Shown here piece by piece: positions 11,602 to 23,465 of a stretch of DNA of 64,000 bases. This DNA comes from Acanthochlamys bracteata. Its lineage: Eukaryota; Streptophyta; Magnoliopsida; Pandanales; Velloziaceae. The notes beneath the pieces were generated by a model. That model had not been told where the DNA came from, did not search any database, and saw only the letters and a list, made by a program, of their open reading frames with translations. Position 1 is the first letter of the stretch. Each line of letters opens with the position of its first letter. Both the position numbers and the translations under genes were made by a program. The stretch covers positions 5,930,001 through 5,994,000 of the forward strand of contig CM034141.1 of NCBI GenBank assembly GCA_019914995.1, written 5' to 3'.

Positions 11602-13103
11602 ATGGGAAGTGGAAGCTCAGGAAGATTGATTACCGGCTGGGCTGCCGGAGATGTTTCAGGCGTTCTATCTCCTTGCAAGTTCAAATTAAGGTATAGCTAG
11701 TTCTACGGCATCGTTGAATGATTCAAATCATTGATGAATATCTATTCTTGATCTATGTACATATATGTATATATACATAGGAAAACAGGACGAGAGGACG
11801 TGGTGATCAAGGTCCTGTTCTGCGGCATCTGCCATAGTGATATCGGCACACGAAAGTATCCTCGCTCTAACAATCCAATCGTTCCCGGGTATTTACTTGT
11901 CTACAACTATATGTGACAACCAATACATGTCTTATTATCATGGTGCAAATGTTCTTATGAGTTTGTGTTTGTGGTTGATTTGGGAAGGCATGAAGTGGTA
12001 GGGGAAGTGGCGGAGGTAGGTTCACAAGTGACCAAATTCAAAGTCGGTGATAAGGTAGGCGCCGGATTGATAGTTGGAAGTTGCCAGACATGCGAATCGT
12101 GTAAGTCGAGAAATGAGCAGTATTGCAGCAGGCGTATCTGGGCTTATGGAAGTACCTATGCCGATGGCAGTCGCACACAAGGAGGCTTTGCTTCTCATAC
12201 GGTCGTTGACCAAAAGTTCGTAAATTCCTTCAGTTTTCAACCATTTTCATATTCTTTATTTAGCTTGGTTGTTAATTATCAAACAATTTATGAAGCAGGC
12301 GTTTGATTATTGCATTTGTAAATGTACAGGTTTGTGGTGAGGATTCCGGATGGCTTGGCAATAGAGCAGGCGGCACCTTTGCTCTGCGCTGGAATTACGA
12401 TCTACAGCCCTTTTAAAAACTTTAAACTTCTATCCAGTGGTCTCACAGGAGCCATTTTAGGCCTCGGAGGAGTAGGTCATATGGGAGTGAAGTTTGCTAA
12501 AGCAATGGGGCACCATGTTACTGTGATCAGCTCCTCGGAGAAGAAACGAACCGAAGCAATGGACCTTTTGAAGGCCGATGAATATCTGGTCAGCTCCGAT
12601 AGAGCTGCAATGTCGAATGCTGTTGGAACTTTGGATTATATTATTGATACCGTGCCGGCACACCACCCCATTGACCCTTACTTGAGGTTGCTCAAGGTTG
12701 ACGGTGTTCTTGTACTCTTAGGCGTTGTTGATGCTCCCTTGCAGTTTGCCTCTCACATTATCGGCTTAGGTGAGTTTCTTTTTTTCTTTTCTCGGCCTTG
12801 TTCTTTTAGTATGATTTCAACAATCATATGATATATTTGCCACCAAAATTTGTCTTTATGTTCCTTGATTAAAAATATTGGCCTTCTTTTTTGTTGGCAG
12901 GAAGGAAGAGCATAAGTGGGAGCTTCATAGGGAGCATAGAAGAACAGCAGGAGATGTTAGAGTTCTGCAAAGAAAAGGGAGTTTCACCAATGGTGGAAGT
13001 AGTGAAGATGGACTATGTGAACAAAGCTTTCGATCGATTGGAACGCAACGATGTCCGTTACCGGTTCGTCATTGACGTCGGCAACAGTGATATGAAACCT
13101 TGA
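11602..13103 (+). CDS. Cinnamyl alcohol dehydrogenase family, zinc-dependent MDR
   Basis: Five exons (11602-11690, 11781-11888, 11988-12215, 12330-12769, 12901-13103) encode 355 residues, typical for CAD. These cytosolic enzymes reduce cinnamaldehydes to alcohols with NADPH, chiefly in lignin synthesis, but relatives act on terpenoid or other aldehydes. Visible: the catalytic-zinc region CGICHSD (Cys47) and PGHE (His67, Glu68), the structural-zinc cysteines in [16 protein letters not shown], the second catalytic Cys in LCAGIT, the GLGGVGHMG cofactor loop, and ISSSEKK, which suits NADPH. The C-terminal half is very close to true lignin CADs. The loop after CHSD ([10 protein letters not shown]) is divergent: position 52 is Gly, where lignin CADs have a proton-relay His. 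Exon 3 must use a weaker GTTCGT donor; the nearby GTAAAT site breaks the frame. AATAAA at 13146 follows. Substrate is open. Confidence 0.92.
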
Positions 13104-13351
13104 GACCGTTATCATCTCCCAACCACCCACAAGCTGTTTTAGTTCAATAAAAATTTTGATCATATCTGTTAAGCGTATTTGTATTCTAAACCACTATCTT
13201 TGTCTCTTCTTTTGAATCTTCGTATCTATGTGTGCGTTTCTTTTCTTCTTTTTTGTTCGGATGAAATGTATCTTGATGTATTGAACTTTATAATTATTAT
13301 AAACACCTAAGTTTATTGTATTTATTTTGTCAAGTAGGAAATCTTTTCTGC

Positions 13352-13421
13352 CACGTGGCGTTGCTTAGTAGCTAACAATGGAGCGAAAGCGCACTACATC
13401 CATATAGGGAGCCGTCACGTG
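13352..13421. promoter_or_regulatory. Pair of G-boxes (CACGTG)
   Basis: CACGTG occurs at 13352-13357 (inside GCCACGTGGC) and at 13416-13421 (GTCACGTGG). These palindromes are bound by plant bZIP and bHLH factors, as in ABA or light response. They lie between the CAD 3' end and the MRG-like pseudogene. Function is inferred from motif only. Confidence 0.5.
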
Positions 13422-13510
13422 GTTAGTGTTTTGAGTACCTGTTTCATACGATTTTTTTTCCTCGTCTATATTTTTTCACTCTGTTCCCAACACGGAGAGA
13501 GAGGAGTGAG

Positions 13511-14974
13511 ATGGATAGCTCGATCGCCAGCGGCGGGGATGCGACGGCGGAGGAGAGCGAGGAGGAGTGTGGAGCTGCATGGTTGCCGCTAAAGAGGAGG
13601 GTACTGATTCTGGAATGTACTCGGAGGGCGAGAAGGTTCTGGCTTACCATGGTGCTCTAATCTATGAAACCAAGGTTATCTGGTCTTCTTCGCTTGATAT
13701 TTTACTGAATCTTTGGATAAATTTTGAGTGTTTTTGCTTTTCAGGAATCGAACTGGTTAGGTTTTTGGTTCACTAGATGGATCTCTACTGGTTGTTACAA
13801 ATTAGATTAGTGTTTCAATGGAATTCACTGCAGATCTTTGAATTTCTTCAAATATTAGGGGCATTTATGTTTTGGTTGAGGGTGAAGAAGAATTGAAGTT
13901 CTATTTCGGCTTGGGATGGAGCTCGATTGCTGGTTCAATTAATTTGCTTTTTCTGATTTTCCATCTATGATTCGTCTGAATAGATACAAAAAACGGAGCA
14001 AAGGAAGGATGAGCGGAAATATTTTGTCCACTATCTTGTAAGTTGCAACATTATATTCAAGTTTTCATGATGTCTAATGATAATTCTGAAATTTCTAACT
14101 TATCTATGGTCTTGCATGGTTGGAACAAAAAGTGAGTATCGTATATGAAAGTGGTTATTTATCATCAGAAACTACCCATTGAAAAAAATTCAAACTTTTT
14201 GGTAATGTTCCTTTTGAAGCTGGGATGAATGGGTTGGGGCTGACCGATTGCTGAAATTTACTGAGGAAAATATCCATAAACAGCAAGAACTTAATAACCA
14301 GAGCTCAGATAATAATGCCAAGTCTGGACAATTCACAAGTAATAAGACAAAAGGCACCAGCGGTAATTTACAATGCTTATTTCTTTATGCAGTTAGTTGT
14401 CCTCTTGCTTCTATCTTAGAATGGCATGCTCGATTTTGTGGTTACAACATAGGGTTTGTATCCGATATGTTGGCAGTAGGGGAGTTCCATCTCTGAAAAT
14501 GTAAAATGTTTGCCATAGTGGACCCGTATGCTTTGCAATGCCAATGTAGATCTAATTTGTTTAAGAAGCATACTAAATATTTGAGGGAAAAATCATTTGG
14601 AGCTATGGTTCTTATCTTTCCATCCGGTGAAGCTAACAATTTCATATACTAATGAAATCTTGAGTACATTTCCAATATTGAAATTTTCTTTAGAAATATG
14701 GTGGAACACATCATGATTCTTTTTATTTTTTAATTTGGAATGTTATGCTAACTTGCAGATGGTAAAGTTGCTAAAGAAGATTTGAGGAGTAATGGTGAGA
14801 TTATTTTTCAATTTTGGCGCTTCCATAAATTCTGTATATTGCAGATCCATGCCCTTGCTTCTTCTAATATGCTCCATGAAAATACCAACTTATTGATTTG
14901 TTTTGCTTCTTTTAAATTTCCTTTCTCTCACAACAGGAAAATGCAAGAAGCGGAAAGCTCAATCTGGCAATGAG
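13511..14974 (+). pseudogene. Truncated MRG (MORF-related/MRG15-like) gene, chromodomain half only
   Basis: Intact MRG1/2 proteins read H3K4me3/H3K36me3 through an N-terminal chromodomain and bind partners through a C-terminal MRG domain. Exon-like blocks: up to 13674 (YSEGEKVLAYHG), 13984-14037 (QRKDERKYFVHYL), 14118-14131 (GWNK), 14220-14362 (WDEWVGADRLLKF, then a polar linker), 14759-14794 and 14937-14974 (basic GKCKKRKAQSG). These cover the chromodomain and linker. Nothing like the MRG domain appears before the AT-rich DNA beyond 15 kb. Two further defects: the first ATG (13511, MDSSIASGG) is out of frame with the chromodomain, whose own in-frame ATG is at 13579; and the acceptor before the 14-nt exon reads AT (14116-14117) instead of AG. 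Most simply a pseudogene; a short chromodomain-only product from the 13579 ATG is not excluded. Confidence 0.75.
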
Positions 14975-15549
14975 GTATGTTTGAAGCATATTCTTGAAGT
15001 AGAATAAGTCTACTGTATGCGCATGGGTATGCACATCCGATTTGCATGGCACGTCCAGTCTAGCACAAGTTTGAACGATTTTCCATGTGATGATGAGAAC
15101 TTTGTTGCCTAGCTATGATGTTGTGCATTAATTCATCTTAATAAATTAGATGTTTGAGAAAAGAAATTTCGTTTAAGTTTATGACGTTAGTAGGTCTAAT
15201 GCAAGAATACTTTTGAAATAGAAGGAATTATATCTCACTCATATCATAGAAAATTTAATGGATGAAATACCAACAATCATTCTTCTTCTAGCAAAGATGA
15301 TGTTATTATTAGGATATTATTAATATAAAACAAAGGTTCTTTCTTCAGACTAGTCTTTTGGGGCAAATGGTTGGTTGATAGTTATCTTGCTGACAAAAAT
15401 CAGGATGTGTGATAAGATAACATTCCATCAGAAAGAACCTAAATATGGTGAATTAAAAAACACCCGCCTCTTCAAAGATGATATTTCAGCATAGTGGCAT
15501 CGCTTGAGAAATGGAATCGTGAGAGAGCAGCTAGTTGATTTTAAGCTAA
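14975..15549. other. Intergenic DNA after the MRG-like remnant
   Basis: Searched by eye for the missing MRG domain (LVDDWE, LPRSPNVDDIL-like strings) on the plus strand; none seen. No other gene recognised. Confidence 0.5.
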
Positions 15550-15822
15550 GCATGTGTTTACTAAGCTTTAAATTCACTTTGGAAAAGTGAGTTTATAAAA
15601 TATGAGTTTTGTTTTGAAAGCGAGTTTGATAAACAGTGAGTTTATGTTACTTTTGAGTTTGGAAGTAAAAATTTTAGTTTTAAGACTTTAATTTTAATTT
15701 TGGTGGGAAATACTAAGTTTGATTTTTGTATTTATTTTGTTTTGAAAGTGAGTTGAAAATTAAAATTAATTAAAAAAAACAACAAGTTTAAAAGGTTGGT
15801 AACACGCAGGGTAAACACGCCT
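15550..15822. mobile_element. MITE-like element (GTGTTTAC family)
   Basis: Left end GCATGTGTTTACTAAG and right end GGTAAACACGCC form imperfect inverted repeats around about 270 bp of AT-rich, non-coding DNA. Related ends occur at 20328-20559 and 50996-51199. Edges are approximate. Confidence 0.45.
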
Positions 15823-18288
15823 TTTAAGTGCCGCAATAATTAAAGGCAAGGAAGAAGGAGAATGTTGGAGAAAAATCTAGCTTTCTATTACAGCAAGCAA
15901 GGCTTTTCATTGTCATTATAGTAAATAAGTTAGTGCTTAGTCCGGGAGTGTGTTTTAATTAGTAAAATATGAGTTTCTGAATTCGTTAAAACTGAGTTCA
16001 GTGAAAAATAAATTAGAAATAAATTCAGTGAAATTTTGAAATTCAGAAAGTAAACTTGAATTTAAAATTAGCTAAAGAAAGTAAATTTTTATGTTATTTA
16101 GACGCTCTAAACTTAATTAGGGAAAAAAAAAAGAAAATCTAACGGGAAAAAATAGTTATAGCACACTATTCGAAGAACTCATTCTGATATATTAGTCATG
16201 ATTCAAGGGTTCCTCTTGTTGCATTAAATAGAAATTAAATCTTTTTTAAAAAAGCTACAAAATTTGTGTTTGATTATATTATTTTAAATAATTGTTTTTT
16301 TAGTTATATTTAAAGATATAAAATCGAGAAGAACTGATACACACCCAAAGTCAACTTAACTATCTGTTTTAACTAACCATTCTTTGAATTTAGGTATGAC
16401 GTAATTCAGAAACTTCTTTTTGGTTCAAAGACGAGTTTTTAGTTGGAACGGGTATCCTATCAACCGTAATGGTAACTATAGAAGGTTCCACAAAATAAGG
16501 CCATCAAACAAAACCCGCATACCAAATTGAACCATGTTTTCAGTGCTATAATTCTCACCCGCAATCAGAAATATATGGTTGCGTGTTTCTTAGCTATTGA
16601 GGTCATATTGTGCGGCTGCATGTTTGTGAGGGCTTACCGTTTCTTTATGTTACATTTTTTATAAAATTTAAAAATATTTTATAATTTTTGAAGTATAAAA
16701 AAATTTTACATGAAATTTTTTTTATTATTTATTTATATAAATAAAAAGTAAAAATTGTTTAGTTGGTAGTTATTATTTTAGGTGCCACAATCTCAAAACC
16801 CCCGAGTTCATCATTATAATATTTTAACTTAATGTTTAGACAGGGTGATTTGTTTATATACGATTAGATTGAATTTCTATATCAAAATAATTGACTTACT
16901 ATTTAAAATAAATATTTTATATATATAAATATATATATTCTTTTTTACTATCCAACTCATGTGGGAATTTTTAAGGACGTGAATTGCTAAACTTGTCGAG
17001 TAAGATCTTAGTTCAAAAGGAGATGTTGATTCACTTATTATGTCTTCCATTTTTTTTTAAACATCTTTCCTGGCTCATTTTTTACTAGCTCGAGTTTAGG
17101 AGTTGCTTTTAAATTTTTTTAAAATATAAAATATTTTATTTTTTAAAAAATGAATTTTATTTTTTTATTTTAACAAAAATAAATGTATAATAAAAAATTT
17201 TTATATAGAATTTTTTTATATTTTTTAAATATTGAATAAAATTTTTAAAATATTTATAAAAAAATATATTAAAAATAAAAAATAAAAAATTATTTTTAAA
17301 ATAAGTAATGCCAAACTTTTTCTAATCTATCCAGAAAAAATCTTTCGTGCCTTTATTATTCCTGTTCCACACACGTGAACAATCTCCTGAACGAATCATC
17401 TATGCAGAAGTAGTGGATGAGTTGCTAACATCAACATAGTTTGGAACACCAATTATGTGCGGGACTCTATTAGAAAATGTTTGGTAATTATTGTAAGATC
17501 TTAACACATAAATTTTTTTAAAACTTTTTAAAAAACACTCCAACAACTGTCAGTCGATATCAGATCAAAATTATCATACCAAAATTTTCATATAGAAGTT
17601 GAAGACTTTTTGTGTCGTGAACGAATTAATATTACGTCCAGACGATGATAAAACTACGTCAAACATATAGGCAATTCTTTTTCTAAACGAAATGTTAGAT
17701 TTGTGAAGTTGCCACGTCACCAGATGCAAGAACTGTACTACAATATCTCCCCACCATTATTACTAGAAAGTCTCAAATGAAAATAATAAAGAGAATAAAT
17801 TCAGTTAGCTGTCAATTTGTGAAGTAGAAGACAAATGAAAATAAAAGGATCCGAAGTATTTGTGTTTTTTCTTCCGTTTCACTCGTCTCGCTTTTGTTTC
17901 TTCTCTTAAATTGTCAAGGCATATGTTTTCCAAACAGCATCCGTAACCGAAACCATAAGAAACAAATAACCATATTTAGCATTTTTTACAAATATTTAAA
18001 CAAACATTTATAGAGATTAAGAGATTGTTTTGTTCTTCATTGATTTTTCTCTTTTTTTTATTTTTAAGAAGAAAAAGAAAAATTTTTTTTTTTTTTGCTT
18101 TCGCAGTCTCTCTCTGTTATCTGTACACTGAACTGGCCTGCCTTCGGCTTTCCTACTAACAAAGCCCACCATTACGACTCTTGAACTTTTTTTTCTTCTC
18201 TATAAAGCCGAATTAAAAACATTGCCTTAAATTAACCGCTGATAAAACTTACCAACTACTGAATCTCCATTAATTACTTCTTCCTTCT
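15823..18288. other. AT-rich intergenic DNA
   Basis: No gene supported. Contains A/T-dominated blocks at about 16650-16780 and 17110-17320 that look like decayed MITEs. The 3' UTR of the MYB gene probably lies at 18060-18288. Confidence 0.5.
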
Positions 18289-19362
18289 TCAATCGATCTT
18301 GGTTAAACAAATCCGTTTAACCCCAGCGTTCCTAAAGCCGTTGCCGTTAGGTGACTGTGCCGCCGCCGCCGCTACATGAACTCTTCCTCCACCACCGCCG
18401 CCACCGCTTAGATTTAATCCGGCCATGTAAGTCCTCACTTCTTGTCTAATCATTTCCTGCATCACTGCTAGAAAATCAGGATCAAATCTTGAAGAAGATG
18501 AACCAGGTAACCCCGCCGCCGCCGGTGAAGTGTCTCCCGGCTGGTTTAGTTCTTTCGTTACCGCCTTGGGTATCAGCTCTAACTGTTGCTGCTGCCACTG
18601 TTGGGTGAATACCTCCGGCGAAGCTTCACCTGATCCTGGTAACGATAGCGTAAGCGAAGTCGCCGGACCTTCAATAACCGGCGAGTTCACCGGCGGCGTA
18701 ATAATTGCTCCTGTTCTAGCTACAGGTCGATAGATCGGGTGGCTATGCAAGCTCGATTCACTCAGATCAGACCCTGACGGACTTCCGGGGCTCAAACAAA
18801 ACCCTCCTCCACCAGCACTACCGCCGCAGCAGCCAGTCGCTCCCGCACTATTCGCTCTCTTTAACTGTCTCTCCACGACCATTTCATGATCTTCTGTTTC
18901 CAACGGCGCCGCTGCTGTTGTCGCCGCCGCCGATGACAACGATCTATAGTGTCTTATTTCGCCGTTACCGTTAAGATTAACGGGAACGAAGTTTTCTTCA
19001 TCACCGGCGGCGGTAGCTGAAGGATGAACAGAAGAAGAAAGCTTGCGTTTGAGAGTAGAATTCCAGTGATTTTTAATAGCGTTATCAGTACGGCCGGAAA
19101 GAAGACGAGCGATAGTCGCCCACTTGTTACCGAACCGAGCATGAGCACGAAGAATGGTGTCGTCTTCTTCAGGTGTGAAAGGTCGGTGTTCAACTTGTGG
19201 TGATAACTGGTTGCACCAACGCAACCTGCATGATTTCCCTGATCTTCCTGGTATGGATTTGCTTATCAACGACCAGTTCCTTGCTCCGTGTTTCTCTACT
19301 AGTCGCTGTAATGCATCGTCTTCTTCCGGCGACCATGGCCCTTTTATTCTCTCCCCTGCCAT
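18289..19362 (-). CDS. R2R3-MYB transcription factor, subgroup 22 (MYB44/70/73/77-like)
   Basis: Intronless, 357 residues, nuclear. R2 runs from about residue 5 ([21 protein letters not shown]) with its regularly spaced tryptophans; R3 follows ([40 protein letters not shown]), its first Trp replaced by Phe as in most R2R3 proteins. The lack of introns in the MYB domain, the [15 protein letters not shown] junction and the C-terminal TLSLPGSG (an LxLxL-type EAR repression motif) point to subgroup 22, whose members mediate ABA, auxin and stress responses. Low-complexity runs of Ala, Gln and Gly occur at about 142-150, 255-260 and 321-327. An ACACGTGT element lies about 315 bp upstream, consistent with ABA control. 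Family is certain; the exact ortholog is not. Confidence 0.93.
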   Translation of the reverse strand: MAGERIKGPWSPEEDDALQRLVEKHGARNWSLISKSIPGRSGKSCRLRWCNQLSPQVEHRPFTPEEDDTILRAHARFGNKWATIARLLSGRTDNAIKNHWNSTLKRKLSSSVHPSATAAGDEENFVPVNLNGNGEIRHYRSLSSAAATTAAAPLETEDHEMVVERQLKRANSAGATGCCGGSAGGGGFCLSPGSPSGSDLSESSLHSHPIYRPVARTGAIITPPVNSPVIEGPATSLTLSLPGSGEASPEVFTQQWQQQQLELIPKAVTKELNQPGDTSPAAAGLPGSSSSRFDPDFLAVMQEMIRQEVRTYMAGLNLSGGGGGGGRVHVAAAAAQSPNGNGFRNAGVKRICLTKID

Positions 19363-19491
19363 CTCTACTCCTCCCTTCCAAGCTCAGCACTCTACTCCTC
19401 CTCTGATTCTGAACTTCTGTTAATCTACAAGCATTAGAAGTAGAATTACAATCGATTATGGCGAGAATGAATTTGGGGAACAGTTGGTTTT

Positions 19492-19515
19492 GGGGTGGGG
19501 GGGTGTGGGGTGGGG
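19492..19515 (+). other. Potential G-quadruplex in the MYB 5' region
   Basis: Four or more runs of at least four G separated by T or TGT on the plus strand, about 130 bp before the MYB start. For the MYB gene this is the template strand, so its transcript leader would be C-rich here. Confidence 0.6.
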
Positions 19516-19677
19516 ATAAGTTGAAGGGGAGAACAAGGAGAGAGGGTGGGGAGTTATATTGGGAGAGATGACCGGGTATAGAAGGTAATAAGTGACCGGA
19601 AGGGAATTTGAGTTATTTGACATTTTTTAATGGTTTTACAGAATGGACGTCGATTGAAAACAGCTGGCAAAAAAAGA

Positions 19678-19685
19678 ACACGTGT
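19678..19685. promoter_or_regulatory. ACACGTGT, ABRE/G-box-like element upstream of the MYB gene
   Basis: Perfect 8-bp palindrome with a CACGTG core, about 315 bp upstream of the MYB ATG. Such cores are bound by ABF/AREB bZIPs. Inference from motif and position. Confidence 0.5.
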
Positions 19686-20327
19686 CAGGGAAGGTGGTAC
19701 TGTTATTTTTTCGGCTTTGGTTAAGTTGTTTTGGTTAATTAATTAATTGATTCATTCATTAAGATTTGGTTAATATTTTTTAGGGGAGGTTAGAGTGGGT
19801 AACGGAAACGAGATCGTCGGGAAAAACGGGCAACGGAGGGTTTGTAGATTAGTTACCGTAAAATCAGTGGAGAAGATTTTAAAACTGTTACCGTTATAAG
19901 TAATACTATAACTTACTTTTTTTTATAATAAGCTTTTCTTTTCAGACTTAAATAAGATTTTTTTTAAACTAGTAAAACTCTAATATTGTTTTGGTAAATA
20001 ATTACTTTCCTGGAAACGTTTGCCAGCGAATATGTCGGGGTCCGGCGGAGGAGTTGCGGTTTGTAACGTTAGCACCGCCGTTACTCTATACACGTACAAA
20101 AAAAAATAAAAAGAACTGAGTAGCTAAACGAAAAACAAGAAACATATTTTCCGAATTTTGAGAAAATAATTCTTTTAGCAGGTTGTAGCACTGTTGATTC
20201 AACAACGAAAGGAGGTTGTAGCACCGTTGAAGTATTCTGCGAGCATTCGAGAAAACTCAGATAGAACTCCGTTCGTTCTAAAACTAGTACTAGGATATGG
20301 AGCGGAAAATTGGTCGGAAATTTTTTT

Positions 20328-20559
20328 GACGTGTTTACCAAATAGGTGAAGTAAAGTTTAGAAGATTTAAAAATAAATTTAAAAAATAAAAATTTAAATT
20401 AGTAATAAAAATAATTTTTTATATTAATTTTATATTAATAGTAAGTTTTAAATTAAATATTAAAAAATTGATTAAAATAATTAATTTCAAATATTTATTT
20501 TAGTTTATATTAAAATAAATTTAAAGAAAGTAAAAATTTAGAGCGTTAATAAATACGCC
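20328..20559. mobile_element. MITE-like element (GTGTTTAC family)
   Basis: Left end GACGTGTTTACCAAA and right end TTAATAAATACGCC are imperfect inverted repeats; the inside is AT-rich. Shares internal wording (TTAATTTTATATTAATAGTAA) with DNA at 58160-58190. Edges approximate. Confidence 0.45.
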
Positions 20560-22245
20560 TTAAGATTTCATGAGATTCTTCAGAATGTTTATGACTCAGA
20601 TGAAGAAATATGTGTAAAATCGAGTTTTTCAGATGTTATGATATTTGTTTATTCGAATGAGGCAAATGGATAAAATATTATTTATACAGAAAAAAGGAAA
20701 CGATTCTTTTTTTCGCGGTTCCTAAGGAGCGAAGGAGAACTATCACGAGGCGGCGTACGTTGGTTAGCGTACGTAACTGCCGACGGCAGTTGTCCCTACT
20801 TCAATTTATCTTTCTTTCTTTTGTTATTCTCACGCCGTAAAAGGGTAAAAACAGATGATAATTGTTCATATAGTTCACGCCCAGCCGCGCGCCGCACGTC
20901 TGGTAAGATGGGTTTGTGTCAAATAACCACACCACACATCCGTGACCGGGTGCTCGTTTGGGTAACGAAACAAACAAAGTAATCTATTATATTATCAATA
21001 GTAGTATAAACTACAGAGTTTTGTTCTGCAGTAACGGTTTGGCATCACGTTTTTTAAAATTATTTTTAATTTTTTATTCGTATATTTTACTAAATTATTA
21101 TATTATTTTATAAAATTATTTAAAAAATTAAAAAATAAAAATTTTATATAGTAAATTTTATTATTATTTTTAAAAATTAAATATAAATAACTTTTATTAA
21201 AAAATATTTTAAAGATACTTTCAAAAATTTCGATAGATTTCTCTATTAAGTAAGGTTGAATACTTTGGTCGTTCTGCATCAATGTAAATTATGCTTTTTT
21301 TTCTATGAAACTTTTGACATGGTTGTCCTTTCTTATTACGTGCACAACAGTTCTTGCTTAGAATTAGCAGAAAATTATCTACTTTTTATATTTTGTTTTG
21401 ATCATACATAGTTATATAAGAGATATAATCAGAGATTGTAAACTTCTAATAAAATTTAGTCTATGAAAGACATTTTTAAATTTAAGGGTGCGTCTCATTT
21501 GCTTAAAATTTGTAAATAAATAAATAAAATAAATAGTTAGAGAGTATATAAATAAATATTATCGGAAAGAATTTTTGTATAGTTAGAGAGTATATAAAAT
21601 TAATATGTATAAATTTTTTTAAAATTCTAAATTCAAAAATGAATTTTATAAAAGATCTAGAGAATGTTTCTTAAAAAAACTCGTTGTTAGTCTATACGAT
21701 CCCATAACCATAACAGCAACATTAAAGAAAGGGATGGGCGCGCGTGCGATGCATGTGGGGCGGATTCAATAATTGATACGAATGAATAATTATTTGATTA
21801 AAGCAGTACGATGATTACTACTATGCATTATTAGGAACATATTTTAAATAATTTGTAGGTTAATGCATTTGCTTAGCTGGAATGAAAATCCGTACACATG
21901 CACCACGTCCGTAGGTTGGTAATTTCTTTTCTTAGAGTTTTAAATTTAAATACACGTATTTACAAAATTAAATTTCGTTTTGATAAACTATTTAAAACAA
22001 ATAAAATAAAATTAAAGTTAAATTTTAATAGATTTTGAACTCAATCTGTAAAAATAAATAAATTTTGATGTATTTGAAACAATTCTTTTATTATTATGTC
22101 ACGTTATTCAATTCCATTTCATTGTCCATGGTCTCAAATTAATTTAATCCCCTTCCTTCTAATATAAGGTAAAATAATATGGCAATTAACAAGTTCTAAT
22201 TATGTGAGGTGGGAAACAAGGGCGAAGCATCCTAAATTTGATCCA

Positions 22246-22266
22246 ATATATATATATATATATATA
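22246..22266. repeat. (AT)n microsatellite
   Basis: About ten AT units, directly visible. Confidence 0.9.
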
Positions 22267-23303
22267 ATAATAAACTATAAACAAAACATAAATCTCACTA
22301 AAACTTTATCATATCTAACTAAGTTAAATCTCGAAAATTTGTAAGGAAGCCGACAAAAGGGTGGAAGGAAGATAGGCGGTTCGCCGGTAACCGACGAATT
22401 AATTAAGTGCAGAGATCAGCAGAGAAGAAAGAAAAGATTTTTCAACATTCATTGATTCCCAACGTACGTAACTCCCCCCTGCTTTAGTTACTTACTACTG
22501 TCAGGTTTTTTCCAGCCTGGCATGTCAGATGATTTGTCTCGTCCTGACCGACACGTGCCGGTTAACTCACTATAGATATTAACTTTAGAGAAAACTAATA
22601 CTATAATTTAGTTTGTCATGTTCCTTTTGCGGAAGCTGCCTTCCCAATTCCCTACCAACACGTTAACCACGTTTTCGTCACACCTTCAGGGAATCTACTT
22701 TCTTCAACACACTTCCCTTTTGCTTAGTTCTACTATTGTTTTTAGTTTTTTAATCTTTGTCCTTTTTCTTTTCTCCAATTTTTCTTTTTCTCTATAAACT
22801 AAACGTTATGTTTAATGAACACTATACCATTCCTCTAAAATATTTGAAATTTAAGTTATATTCTAATTTGTAAAATTAACCTTTAAAAGGTTAGGTGTTT
22901 ATTAAAGAGCTGTAATTTCTATTCTTTTAGTTTAAAAAACTTCTGCATTATATACATTTGCGTTGGGGTTATTATTTGGTGTCTTCTGAAATTATTTCAA
23001 ATTTAAAATTTTAAACTAAACAATTAATGAGTTTCTTAGAATAAATTTAGAAACCGAACTGGACCTGAGTATAGAAAACACCGTATGAATTTGTGAACTT
23101 ACAATGAACACTGCATTGCCCACGCTGCTTCTTGTCGGACGTTTGTCTTCTTGTTCCCATTACATACTTTTTTAAAACTCAAATTATTATTTCGCGTAAG
23201 TTGTAGTTTCTGCGAAACTTATTTTAAAGAGGCGGTGAGAGTTTTTTTTTAACACTAGCTCAATCACTCCACATGTAGCGATTACATTTTGATGCATGCT
23301 TTT

Positions 23304-23465
23304 GGTGCGTTTGGTAATTAATTTTAACCTATTTTTGAAATAAATTTATTTTTTATTTTAAAAATAATAATTATAATAAATTCGAATTATATAAAACCTT
23401 TTAATATTTTTTAATTTTTAATCAAATGTAAAACAAAAAGTTAAAAACATTAGCCAAATGTATCC
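23304..23465. mobile_element. Short MITE-like element
   Basis: The left end GGTGCGTTTGGTAATTAA and the right end (reverse complement GGATACATTTGGCTAATG) are imperfect inverted repeats about 160 bp apart around AT-rich DNA. The GGTGCGTTTGG start is common in plant Tourist-type and hAT-type MITEs. Superfamily not determined. Confidence 0.4.

Noticed and set aside
18954..19423. Several 65-90-codon frames on both strands over the MYB gene
   Set aside because: Shadows of the GC-rich MYB coding sequence in other frames.
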